Shown here one piece after another: positions 28,735-37,107 of a stretch of DNA of 64,000 bases. A model generated the notes under the pieces. That model was not told the origin of the DNA. It did not search any database and was given only the letters and a program-made list of their open reading frames with translations. A program made the translations under genes and the position numbers. Location of the stretch: contig CANPIC010000010.1 in the NCBI GenBank assembly GCA_947574055.1, positions 1-64,000 of the forward strand, read 5' to 3'. This DNA comes from an uncultured bacterium (GTDB lineage: Bacteria > Bacillota > Clostridia > Lachnospirales > Lachnospiraceae). Each line of letters begins with the position of its first letter. The stretch's first letter is position 1.

Positions 28735-29280
28735 TCAGCGCATCATCGACAGTACCATCTGTGCCATCTCAGCCATATTGGTTCCGCTGTCCATACTGCA
28801 CTTTTGCAGATAGCGGTGGGCCTCTTTTTCTGTCATATGATTCCGTTCCATCAACAGTCCCTTTGCTTTACGGATTTGTTCCTGTTCTTTGCTGCTCCTC
28901 TCAACCGGAGTGCTCCGGCGGCGCCTTCTCCTCCTTTCCATATTCTGCACCATCATGTCCACGGTGTCAATCAATTCGTGCACTTTCAGCGGCATGGTCA
29001 CGCAAAGACAGCCCCGGCTTCCATATTCCTCCAACATATGTCCGGATGCAAGAAGCAATATTTCAAACCGTTCCGGGAGCATCTCACGCAGTCTGGTATA
29101 CATCATGTCCGACAGGCGGCAGCCGCACAGGACAATGCCATCGTCAAGACTCTCTGCCTGGCTGACAGCCTGTGCGCCGGTGGCGCAGACCGCCGTGACC
29201 ATATGCCCGCTCCGAACCAGAATATTTTTCAGTTTTCTTGCATCTTCTGTTTTCGAAAAAGCTATGATGATTCCTGTCAA
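28735..29280 (-). CDS. ANTAR-domain regulator with degenerate receiver
   Basis: A 181-residue protein. The N-terminal 115 residues fold like a response-regulator receiver, but the acidic pair is replaced (IIIAFSKTEDARK) and the acceptor position reads VLCGCRLSD, so it probably is not phosphorylated. An arginine-rich linker follows, then an ANTAR RNA-binding domain (EQIRKAKGLLMERNHMTEKEAHRYLQKCSM). ANTAR proteins act by antitermination. A TTG start at 29280 is favoured by GGGGAGG seven bases upstream; a GTG at 29301 is the alternative. It lies directly downstream of glnA, whose leader contains a terminator-like hairpin. Confidence 0.82.
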   Translation of the reverse strand: MTGIIIAFSKTEDARKLKNILVRSGHMVTAVCATGAQAVSQAESLDDGIVLCGCRLSDMMYTRLREMLPERFEILLLASGHMLEEYGSRGCLCVTMPLKVHELIDTVDMMVQNMERRRRRRRSTPVERSSKEQEQIRKAKGLLMERNHMTEKEAHRYLQKCSMDSGTNMAEMAQMVLSMMR

Positions 29281-29366
29281 CAGACCACCTCCCCTTCTCA
29301 CCCGTTCCCGCCCGAAACCGGATCAGGAAGCGGCAGGTTCTTTTGCAGACCCGGGTGCACCGGCGT

Positions 29367-30698
29367 TTAGTAACGATTCAGATATTGTTCCAGTTCCCAC
29401 ATGCTGACCTGGGCTTTATAGGCATCCCATTCCCGGCGCTTCAGTTGCAGATACTTGTGATAGGCATATTCACCCAGAACCTCTCTCACCAGCTCATCCG
29501 CTTCCATTTCCTGCAATGCTTCCAGCAGGGTCCCCGGTAATTCCCTGGCCCTGCCCCCCTGTTTTTGCGCTTTTGCCACCACCGACAGATCACAATCCAT
29601 ACATTCCGGGGGCATGGTCTGCTTCCTGATACCGTCCAGCCCCGCCCGCAGACAGAGTGCCAGTGCCAGATACGGATTGGCAGCAGAATCCGGAGAGCGC
29701 AGTTCGATTCTCCTTCCTTCCACCTTATCCTGCGGAATCCGGATCATGGCCCCGTCATGGGATACATCCCATGCCATATACAGCGGCGCGTCATAGCCCG
29801 ATACCAGCCGCTTGTAAGAATTGACAAGCGGATTGGTAACGGCGCTCATACCGCGGGCATGTTGCAGGATCCCCCCGATAAAAAAAAGGGCCTCCCTGCT
29901 CAGGCCATACCTGCCCGTCTCCTCTGCAAATATATGTTTGTCTCCGCGCAGCAGTGACATATTAAGGTGCATCCCCGAGCCGCCCACGCCGGCTCTTGGC
30001 TTGGGCATAAAGGTGGCATGCAGTCCGTGCCGCCTGGCCAGTGTCTTCACTGCCAGCTTAAAGGTCATAATATGATCCGCTGTCCGCAGCGCTTCGTCGT
30101 GCCGGAAATCAATCTCATGCTGCGCCGGCGCAGATTCATGATGCGATGCCTCAATTTCAAATCCCATCTCTTCCAGCGTCAGCACAATATCCCTTCTTGC
30201 ATTCTCTCCCAGATCGAGCGGACTCATATCAAAATACCCCGCCTGCTCATGCGTCAGTGTCGTGGGCAGTCCGTTTTCATCACAGTGAAACAAAAAAAAT
30301 TCACACTCCGGCCCCACTTCGAACCGGTATCCCATATGCTCTGCTTCCGCCAGCGCCGCTTTCAGAATATGCCTGGGATCTGCCTCATAGGGCGTGCCAT
30401 CCGCATGACAGATATCGCAGATCATCCTCGCCACCTTCCCCTGCTGGGGCCGCCAGGGAAAGATCACAAACGTATCATAATCCGGGTGCAGGTACAGCGT
30501 TCCCGCACTGTCCCCGGCCAGTCCCTCCACCGCCGCGGCCTCAAAACTGCAGCGGTTATCCAGTGCCTTTTCCAGCTGACTGGCTGTTACTGCCACATTT
30601 TTAAACGTACCGGGAATATCCGTAAACTGCAGCCGGATAAACTCCACATCCTCATCCTTTACCATTCTGATAATATCTTCTCTCGTATAGCCACTCAT
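29367..30698 (-). CDS. glnA: Type I glutamine synthetase
   Basis: A 443-residue enzyme, the length of the Firmicute GSI-alpha form, making glutamine from glutamate, ammonia and ATP. Key segments: VGPECEFFLFH, SHHESAPAQHEIDFRHDEAL, the latch region MPKPRAGVGGSGMHLNMSL, NSYKRLVSGYDAPLYMAW, and RRIELRSPDSAANPYLALAL. The start at 30698 follows AAAGGAATGG; an upstream in-frame ATG lies inside the leader. It is transcribed from a near-consensus promoter through a terminator-like hairpin and is followed by the ANTAR gene. Confidence 0.97.
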   Translation of the reverse strand: MSGYTREDIIRMVKDEDVEFIRLQFTDIPGTFKNVAVTASQLEKALDNRCSFEAAAVEGLAGDSAGTLYLHPDYDTFVIFPWRPQQGKVARMICDICHADGTPYEADPRHILKAALAEAEHMGYRFEVGPECEFFLFHCDENGLPTTLTHEQAGYFDMSPLDLGENARRDIVLTLEEMGFEIEASHHESAPAQHEIDFRHDEALRTADHIMTFKLAVKTLARRHGLHATFMPKPRAGVGGSGMHLNMSLLRGDKHIFAEETGRYGLSREALFFIGGILQHARGMSAVTNPLVNSYKRLVSGYDAPLYMAWDVSHDGAMIRIPQDKVEGRRIELRSPDSAANPYLALALCLRAGLDGIRKQTMPPECMDCDLSVVAKAQKQGGRARELPGTLLEALQEMEADELVREVLGEYAYHKYLQLKRREWDAYKAQVSMWELEQYLNRY

Positions 30699-30726
30699 AT
30701 GCCATTCCTTTCCATACATTCTGTAC

Positions 30727-30762
30727 AAAAAAAGGCATCCCTACCCAAGTAAGAACGCCTTT
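30727..30762 (-). terminator. Terminator-like hairpin in the glnA leader
   Basis: Read leftward, AAAGGC (complement of 30757-30762) pairs with GCCTTT (complement of 30731-30736) around a 20-nt loop, then a run of seven T (complement of 30727-30733). It sits between the glnA promoter and the glnA start, so it would act as an attenuator. It starts within about 15 nt of the expected transcription start. Confidence 0.6.
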
Positions 30763-30771
30763 GCTCTGTGA

Positions 30772-31029
30772 GTTATCATAACAATCCGTAAAAGGATTGT
30801 CAATAGGGAGAGCGGATTTTGCGTTTACACGCCTTCCGCTGCATCCGCCAAAGAGCAGATTATTTTCAGTGGTGCCACGAAGCTGCCTTTGTCAGAGGAG
30901 TCGCTCACGCTTGCTGTCTGTGAATACTGGCTGAAATGCCTGGACGAGATCACGGATGCTCTGCCGGATGCCAGATGGCATGTTCATCTGGACGATGTGG
31001 ATTTAAGGTTTGATGAGTCAATGGATTAA
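30772..31029 (+). pseudogene. Headless ORF remnant on the plus strand
   Basis: An 85-codon open frame with no ATG, GTG or TTG in a plausible place and no ribosome site, ending in TAA at 31027-31029. The distal 60 codons read like real protein: AKEQIIFSGATKLPLSEES, then LAVCEYWLKCLDEITDALPD and WHVHLDDVDLRFDESMD. I do not recognise the family. Its 5' part overlaps the glnA promoter on the other strand, so it looks like the tail of a gene whose front was lost, though chance cannot be excluded. Confidence 0.35.
30775..30803 (-). promoter_or_regulatory. glnA promoter with palindrome in the spacer
   Basis: Read leftward: TTGACA (complement of 30798-30803), exactly 17 bp, TATGAT (complement of 30775-30780). 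The spacer is nearly filled by the inverted repeat ACAATCC-N6-GGATTGT (30781-30800), an obvious operator candidate for a nitrogen regulator. Confidence 0.75.
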
Positions 31030-31094
31030 AAAGGGCATAAATCCCCGTTTCCCATAATACATTGTATAAATAAATGGGAAACGGGGATATCGTT

Positions 31095-31571
31095 ATGAGT
31101 TCCAGAACCAAAATTGTTGTCCTTCATCTGAAGGAACTGCTGTATACGGGAATCTTTCTTGTGCTCGGTGTTCTGTTTGTCGTCCTGCTGGTGATCATGT
31201 TCCTGCCGGATCAAAAACAGGAAACGGGCAGCATAGAACCACAGCACGCTTATACACCCGGTATTTACACCACCTCCATCCAGCTCGGCGGGAGCAGCGT
31301 AGATATCGAAGTGGTGGTGGATGAAAATCACATCAATTCCCTGCGGCTGAATACGCTGGATGAAGCAGTGGCAACCATGTATCCGCTTATTGAACCGTCC
31401 TTTGATGAATTGGCACAGCAGATTGAAACCAATCAGTCTCTGGAAGGAATTACATATTCTGACGATAACAGATATACTTCCATGCTGCTCTTACAGGCCA
31501 TCTCTCAGTCACTGGAAAAGGCAGCAGCCGGCACGGATATGGGTACGGAAGATCCGGCAGAAGCAAAATAG
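31095..31571 (+). CDS. Single-pass membrane protein of unknown function
   Basis: A 158-residue protein. Residues 17-38 form one strong transmembrane helix. The outer domain (about 50-140) begins AYTPGIYTTSIQLGGSSVDIEVVVDENHINSLRL, a beta pattern reminiscent of FMN-binding-like domains common in Lachnospiraceae envelope proteins, but without the flavinylation threonine motif. The start at 31095 is preferred over 31074 because GGGG precedes it. It is convergent with nadE. Confidence 0.6.
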   Translation: MSSRTKIVVLHLKELLYTGIFLVLGVLFVVLLVIMFLPDQKQETGSIEPQHAYTPGIYTTSIQLGGSSVDIEVVVDENHINSLRLNTLDEAVATMYPLIEPSFDELAQQIETNQSLEGITYSDDNRYTSMLLLQAISQSLEKAAAGTDMGTEDPAEAK

Positions 31572-31584
31572 CCGCCGCAACTGC

Positions 31585-33495
31585 TTATAATTCCTCCAGT
31601 TCCTTCTGCCATGCACTCATACAGGCATCGGAAGGCATGCGCAGGTCTCCCCGGGGAGAGAGTGCCACGGTTCCCACCTTCGGCCCGTCAGGCAGGCAGG
31701 AACGTTTGAACTGCTGCGAAAAAAATCTGCGGTAAAAGGTTTTCATCCATTTCAGGATCACGGCATCCTCATATACGCCGGCAAAGGCATAGCGTGCCAC
31801 ACGAAAGAGTTTTGCCGGAGGATATCCGCCTCTGAGCATATGATACAGGAAAAAATCATGCAGTTCATAAGGGCCTACCAGATCTTCCGTCTTCTGTGAT
31901 ATCTTTCCTTCCACAGGAGGCAGAAGTTCCGGGCTGACCGGTGTATCCAGTATATCAAGCAATACTTCTGCAAGCGCCTGATCCTCACAGGTGTCGGCAT
32001 AGTAGCGCACCAGATGACGCACCAGTGTTTTGGGGACACCGCTGTTTACGCCGTACATAGACATATGATCGCCGTTATAAGTCGCCCAGCCCAGCGCCAG
32101 TTCTGACATGTCTCCCGTACCGATCACCAGGCCGCTCTCCCGGTTGGCAAGATCCATCAGTACCTGTGTCCGTTCTCTGGCCTGGCTGTTTTCATACGTG
32201 ACATCATGATTTTCTTCCTGCTGTCCGATATCACGGAAATGCGCATGTACGGCATCGCGGATATTAACCTCTCGCAGTGTCAGTCCCAGTGCCCGGGACA
32301 GCTTGCAGGCATTGTCGTAGGTTCTGTCCGTCGTGCCGAAGCAGGGCATGGTCACCGCCAGGATTCCCTGTCTTTTCAGCGCCATCAGATCAAACGTACG
32401 AACTGCCACGATCAGCGCCAGTGTGGAGTCAAGCCCGCCGGAGATACCGATGACTGCCGTCTTGCATCCGGTATGTTCCATCCTCTTTTTCAGCCCAAAG
32501 GACTGGATGGACAGGATCTCCTCACATCGGCGGCGCCTTTGCGTCTCATCCGCGGGGACGAAGGGCAGTGCGGGAAAACTGCGGGTCAGTTTCGTCTCTT
32601 CCCGGTCCAGATGAAACGCTACCACCCGGTATCCGCCGCGCTGCGCAGCCGGCCATGTGTTCATCCGCCGCCTCTCATAGCACAGTCTGCTTATATCCAG
32701 CTCCCCATATATAGTATTGCAGGTAAACTCTTTTTTCTGCTCCAGGATAATACCGTTTTCCGCAATCAGAGTATGCCCGCCAAATACCACATCCTGCGTG
32801 GACTCTCCCTCTCCTGCACTACAGTACAGATAGCCCGCCACAAGCCGTCCGCTCGCGGAACGCACCAACATCTCCCGATACGTGTCTTTGCCGATTGTCT
32901 CATTGGAGGCTGACAGATTGATCAGTACATTTGCGCCTGCCAGTGCATGGCGCGTAGACGGCGGGTCCGCTGCCCACAAATCTTCACAGATCTCACAGGC
33001 GGCCAGCAATCCCTGCACCCCATCGGCCTGAAACAGAACATCCGTCCCAAACGGAACACTGCCCCCTTCCCATGAAAATTCCTCGGCCGGCCCGTTCCCG
33101 GGAGTAAAATGTCTCGTCTCATAAAATTCCCCGTACGAAGGGATATGGCGTTTGGGAACCAGTGCCAGAAGGCGCCCGTCCGATATCACGGCTGCCGTAT
33201 TGTACAGTTTTCCTTCCCGCTCCACAGGCAGTCCGATCAAAATCAGGGCATGGAGCCCTTTGGTACTGAGAACGATCTCCGAAAGCCGCTGTCTGGCCTC
33301 CGCCAGCAGACAGTCCTGCCAGAACAGATCCCCGCATGTATAGCCGGTCAGGCACAATTCCGGAAAAGCAAGAATACGTGCGCCCGCTTCATAGGCTTCG
33401 CGGATCTTCTTTTGTATGATTTCACTGTTATATTGTGGATCTGCGACCCTGATATGAGGTGTCACCGCAGCCACTTTGATAAAGCCATGTTTCAT
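31585..33495 (-). CDS. nadE: Glutamine-dependent NAD+ synthetase
   Basis: A 636-residue two-domain enzyme making NAD from deamido-NAD. The N-terminal nitrilase-type glutaminase domain has the catalytic Glu (FPELCLTGYTCGD), Lys (LVPKRHIPSYGEFYE) and Cys (AACEICEDLWAA). The C-terminal synthetase has the pyrophosphate loop GISGGLDSTLALIV and GTGDMSELALGWATYNGDHMS. Ammonia from glutamine is channelled between them. The start at 33495 follows GGAGG. Confidence 0.96.
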   Translation of the reverse strand: MKHGFIKVAAVTPHIRVADPQYNSEIIQKKIREAYEAGARILAFPELCLTGYTCGDLFWQDCLLAEARQRLSEIVLSTKGLHALILIGLPVEREGKLYNTAAVISDGRLLALVPKRHIPSYGEFYETRHFTPGNGPAEEFSWEGGSVPFGTDVLFQADGVQGLLAACEICEDLWAADPPSTRHALAGANVLINLSASNETIGKDTYREMLVRSASGRLVAGYLYCSAGEGESTQDVVFGGHTLIAENGIILEQKKEFTCNTIYGELDISRLCYERRRMNTWPAAQRGGYRVVAFHLDREETKLTRSFPALPFVPADETQRRRRCEEILSIQSFGLKKRMEHTGCKTAVIGISGGLDSTLALIVAVRTFDLMALKRQGILAVTMPCFGTTDRTYDNACKLSRALGLTLREVNIRDAVHAHFRDIGQQEENHDVTYENSQARERTQVLMDLANRESGLVIGTGDMSELALGWATYNGDHMSMYGVNSGVPKTLVRHLVRYYADTCEDQALAEVLLDILDTPVSPELLPPVEGKISQKTEDLVGPYELHDFFLYHMLRGGYPPAKLFRVARYAFAGVYEDAVILKWMKTFYRRFFSQQFKRSCLPDGPKVGTVALSPRGDLRMPSDACMSAWQKELEEL

Positions 33496-33556
33496 ATTTT
33501 CCTCCATGCTGTGCACGTTTCCCGGCACAAACAGACAGGGATGAACTGTTTTTCTT

Positions 33557-34456
33557 TCAGCCTGATACCGCCTCGTGACTGCCGCACTGTGTTAGGATCT
33601 CCGACAGTTCCTCCATGGAAAAGACATACTCTTTCTCACAGAAATGACAGTTTACCGTAATCGGTTTCTCTTCCCTGATCATGTCCGCTATTTCTTTTCT
33701 GCCGATGCTGATGATCGCCTTCTCTACCCGCTGGCGGCTGCAGCCGCAATGGTAACGGGTGGGCAGTCGGTCTGTCATCTCCGGCTGCAGCCCCGCAAGC
33801 AGACGCTCCAGTATCTGCTCCGGTGTATCCCCCTCATCCAGCATCGAGGTTACGGAGCAGATGGCTTTTATATTTTCCTCCAGCTTCTCTATTACTTCCT
33901 GTTCCGCAAAAGGCATAAGCTGAATGAGAAAACCCCCGGCCCGCCGCACCGTATTGTCCCTGTTCATCAAAACCCCCAATCCTACCGTGGAGGGCACCTG
34001 CTCCGAAGAAGCAAAATACCACGTCAGATCCTCTGCGATCTCTCCGCTCTGCAGACTAGTCTGCCCTGTATAAGGCTCTTTTAATCCCAGATCCTTGATC
34101 ACTCTGAGCGTGCCGTGTCCCACGGCGCCTCCCACATCCAGCTTGCCCGCCGGGCTGGGCGGCAGCATCACATCCGGACAGACCGCATACCCTTTTACAT
34201 CTCCCTTGCCGTCTGCCGTCACCAGCAGACCGCCTATCGGCCCGTCGCCGTCGATTTTCAGCGTCAAAAGATCCGTTTCGTTTTTCAGCATACTGCCCAT
34301 CATACTGCCCGCCGTCAACAGCCGGCCCAGAGCCGCCGTTGCCACCGGGCTGGTATGGTGCACCATTCTGGCAGTTTCCACCAGTTCTCTCGTCGTGGCG
34401 GCAAAGGCCCGCACTGTGGCATTGGCCGCTGTCGCTCTCACAATATAGTCTTCCAT
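33557..34456 (-). CDS. hslO: Redox-regulated chaperone Hsp33
   Basis: A 299-residue holdase activated by oxidative unfolding. It begins DYIVRATAANATVRAFAATT and carries the zinc-binding cysteines of the redox switch at the C-terminus (YHCGCSRQR and NCHFCEKEY). All four are present. It is separated from nadE by 61 bases and from the upstream methyltransferase by a large inverted repeat. Confidence 0.97.
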   Translation of the reverse strand: MEDYIVRATAANATVRAFAATTRELVETARMVHHTSPVATAALGRLLTAGSMMGSMLKNETDLLTLKIDGDGPIGGLLVTADGKGDVKGYAVCPDVMLPPSPAGKLDVGGAVGHGTLRVIKDLGLKEPYTGQTSLQSGEIAEDLTWYFASSEQVPSTVGLGVLMNRDNTVRRAGGFLIQLMPFAEQEVIEKLEENIKAICSVTSMLDEGDTPEQILERLLAGLQPEMTDRLPTRYHCGCSRQRVEKAIISIGRKEIADMIREEKPITVNCHFCEKEYVFSMEELSEILTQCGSHEAVSG

Positions 34457-34485
34457 TTTCCTCTCCCCTGCCGGTTATCTTTCTT

Positions 34486-34539
34486 TGTCAGATCTGAAAA
34501 ATCCCTCACCGCAGGCGGTCCGCTTTTTCAGATCTGACA
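34486..34539. repeat. Perfect 16-bp inverted repeat
   Basis: TGTCAGATCTGAAAAA (34486-34501) and its exact reverse complement (34524-34539) flank 22 bases that contain CCGCAGGCGG. It covers the end of the methyltransferase gene. It can form one long stem or serve as a terminator after that gene (inner GC stem followed by a T run on the minus strand). Confidence 0.65.
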
Positions 34540-35289
34540 TTTGCCCGCCTCCCGGGCAGTCACATAGATCCGCTCACTGACAGACGTCACCATATCCCGG
34601 GTATCGGCATCCATCGCTTCCACAAAGACAAGCCCCGCCCGGGAAAGAAGTGCCTTGATCTCCGCCAACGTATAGCCTCTCTGATAGTGTGTTTCCACAG
34701 CCCTGCGAAACCGTCCATCCGCTTCTTTCGTAAAGACGGTCAGGTCATATTCATTGATCCGCTGCGCTTCATGATAATAGTTTTCCCAGATAAAGCTGCA
34801 AGTCTCCCGGTTCTCCGCGATGGTCGCATCACCGATCACTTCCCGGTATTTATATTCGGTATTAAAATCAAAGAAAAAAATACCGCCCGGGTCCAGATAA
34901 TTGTTCACGAGTGCAAAGACCCCTGCCAGTTGCTCTTCTTCCAGAATGTAATTGATACTGTCACACAGACTGACCACCGCCCGCACCGTGCCATACAGTT
35001 CAAACTCCCGCATATCCTGACACAGGTAGAGGATATCATGGCCTGATTCGTCCCGTTTGGCCATGGCCCGTCCCAGCATCTCCCCGGCATTGTCAATGCC
35101 GATCATATCATAGCCCCGCGCCGCCAACAGTTCCGTCAGCGTCCCGGTCCCGCATCCCAGATCCAGCACCAGACCGTCCGTGATCTGATACCGCGCCAGG
35201 ACTTCACAAACCGTATCGCTCCATCTCTCATAAGGTGTCTCATCCATAAAGATGTCATACACCCCGGCAAAATCCGTATATGTTTCCAT
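34528..35289 (-). CDS. Class I SAM-dependent methyltransferase
   Basis: A 253-residue protein with a Rossmann-fold methyltransferase: motif I VLDLGCGTGTLTELLAARGY, followed by MIGIDNAGEML, then a motif around LCQDMREFELYGTVRAVVSLCDSINYI. The initial YTDFAGVYDIFMDETPYERW is typical of a Firmicute orphan family often called by similarity to small-molecule methyltransferases. The acceptor is unknown. The start at 35289 is taken from the family N-terminus. Confidence 0.85.
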   Translation of the reverse strand: METYTDFAGVYDIFMDETPYERWSDTVCEVLARYQITDGLVLDLGCGTGTLTELLAARGYDMIGIDNAGEMLGRAMAKRDESGHDILYLCQDMREFELYGTVRAVVSLCDSINYILEEEQLAGVFALVNNYLDPGGIFFFDFNTEYKYREVIGDATIAENRETCSFIWENYYHEAQRINEYDLTVFTKEADGRFRRAVETHYQRGYTLAEIKALLSRAGLVFVEAMDADTRDMVTSVSERIYVTAREAGKCQI

Positions 35290-35320
35290 AGCGCTCCCAC
35301 TCCGCCGCCTGTGCACCGTC

Positions 35321-35821
35321 TCAGCTGACGATCGCTCCCAGCAGTCCATATGAGACGATCGACATAATGACCGTCGCCATGGCAATCCCGATCAGCACAG
35401 CCAGAATTGCTTTCTTAAAATCCACTTCCAACAGCGCCGCGATCAGCGAACCGGTCCATGCACCGGTTCCCGGCAGAGGCACCCCCACAAAGAGCACCAG
35501 CCCCCAGAACTCATATTTGCGGATACTGTCACTCTTGCCCATGGCACGGTTTTCCAGCTTACCGATGATCTTTCCGATCACGGGTACATTCCTGAACCAT
35601 TTAAACACCTGCCGGATAAAGAGCAGAATAAAAGGCACCGGGATCACATTCCCGATGATGCAGATGGGCACCGCAGTGGTAATGGGTACTTTTAAAAGGG
35701 AGGCTGCAACCAGGCCGCCCCTCAGTTCCAGGATCGGTATCATTGATATGATAAAGATAACCAACTCCCTGGAAATATAACCACCTAATGTCTCTGTAAA
35801 CCAAACTACCAGACTTTCCAT
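35321..35821 (-). CDS. Small multidrug export protein family (COG2426)
   Basis: A 166-residue membrane protein with about four helices. IPILELRGGLVAASLLKVP, NVIPVPFILLF and FVGVPLPGTGAWTGSLIAALL match the COG2426 family, named from one report of drug export; the transport role is weakly supported in general. It is 17 bases upstream-adjacent to hisC and likely co-transcribed, on the same strand. Confidence 0.82.
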   Translation of the reverse strand: MESLVVWFTETLGGYISRELVIFIISMIPILELRGGLVAASLLKVPITTAVPICIIGNVIPVPFILLFIRQVFKWFRNVPVIGKIIGKLENRAMGKSDSIRKYEFWGLVLFVGVPLPGTGAWTGSLIAALLEVDFKKAILAVLIGIAMATVIMSIVSYGLLGAIVS

Positions 35822-35838
35822 AAAATATCTCCTGTTAT

Positions 35839-36903
35839 TTAATTATGATCCATATATTCCTGCAGATAGGCGATCAACCTCTCCATCTGCGCCTGCGTAC
35901 CGATGCTGATCCGCAGATAGTTGTCAATCCGCGGCCTGGAAAAATACCTGACATAGATTCCCGCCTGCTTCAGGGCCGTAAACAGCTCCGCCGCCGCAAC
36001 CCGCTTATGCGAGGCAAAGAGGAAATTGCTCCTAGAATCGGTGCACACAAACCCCAGATCCTGCAGTTTTTCCTTAGTCCATTCCCTTGTCCTTATGACT
36101 TTTTCCAGAGCCTCCCGGAAATATACATCATCCCGGATACTTGCCTCACCGGCCATCAGCGATGGCAGATTCATGGTATAAGAGTTAAAAGAAAACTTCA
36201 CATCCTGAAGATAACCGATCAGCTTCTCCCCGCCCAGTGCATACCCGATCCGCAGCCCTGCCAGTGAGCGGGATTTGGAAAATGTCCGCACCACCAGCAG
36301 ATTGTCGTAGCGCTCCAGCAAAGACAGCGCGCTTTTCTTATCACCGCTGAAATCTATATAGGCCTCATCTACGATCACTACCACATCCGCATTGTCACGG
36401 ATCATGGCTTCCACCTCAGCAGAATCCATTAAAATCCCGGTGGGCGCATTGGGATTGGGGAAAATGATGCCCCCGCTGCCGCCTCTGTAATCGGATACCG
36501 CTATGGTCAGATCGTCCCGCAGCGGTTTTGTCTCATAGGGTATCCCATACAAATCTGCCCACACATCATAAAAGGAATAGGTAATGTCCGGGAAAAAGAT
36601 GGGCCGCCCACTGTGAAAGAAAGTCAGAAAGGCCAGAGCCAGCACATCATCCGAACCGACACCCACAAAGACCTGTTCCTTTTTCAGTCCGTGATAATCA
36701 GCCAGAGCCTGCCGCAGCCTCCCGGCATCCGGATCGGGATACAGACAATACCGCTCTGCTCCGATCCCCCGTATGGCTTCCATCACACCCGGCGGCGGCG
36801 GATAGGGATTTTCGTTTGTATTCAGCTTAATGATATCCTGCTGCCCGGGCTGCTCTCCGGGCGTATAGGGAATCACTCTCCTCACATTTGCTTCCCAGCT
36901 CAT
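35839..36903 (-). CDS. hisC: Histidinol-phosphate aminotransferase
   Basis: A 354-residue PLP aminotransferase of histidine synthesis. KLNTNENPYPPPPGV at the substrate pocket, PNPNAPTG, IVDEAYIDFSG, and the PLP lysine in RTFSKSRSLAGLRIGYALG are all HisC features. No other his genes are adjacent, so a broader role in aromatic amino acid transamination is possible. The promoter is at 36985-37013. Confidence 0.93.
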   Translation of the reverse strand: MSWEANVRRVIPYTPGEQPGQQDIIKLNTNENPYPPPPGVMEAIRGIGAERYCLYPDPDAGRLRQALADYHGLKKEQVFVGVGSDDVLALAFLTFFHSGRPIFFPDITYSFYDVWADLYGIPYETKPLRDDLTIAVSDYRGGSGGIIFPNPNAPTGILMDSAEVEAMIRDNADVVVIVDEAYIDFSGDKKSALSLLERYDNLLVVRTFSKSRSLAGLRIGYALGGEKLIGYLQDVKFSFNSYTMNLPSLMAGEASIRDDVYFREALEKVIRTREWTKEKLQDLGFVCTDSRSNFLFASHKRVAAAELFTALKQAGIYVRYFSRPRIDNYLRISIGTQAQMERLIAYLQEYMDHN

Positions 36904-36984
36904 AGATCTTCTCTCTTTCTCTGATAACTCAGGTTAATCTGCCTGAAACATAACCGGACCGCCAATGCTTTGCAGTCCTGTTCC

Positions 36985-37013
36985 ATACTAACAAATTTTT
37001 CCGGGTAATGCAA
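36985..37013 (-). promoter_or_regulatory. hisC promoter
   Basis: Read leftward: TTGCAT (complement of 37008-37013), 17-bp spacer, TAGTAT (complement of 36985-36990), about 80 bases before hisC. Confidence 0.5.
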
Positions 37014-37107
37014 CGGATTGTTACAGTTCTAAGTATCCAGCCCCGCCCTATTGACATCATCCCTTCCATATCATAAACTTTCTATAAAAAACCGATGGGA
37101 GAATACT

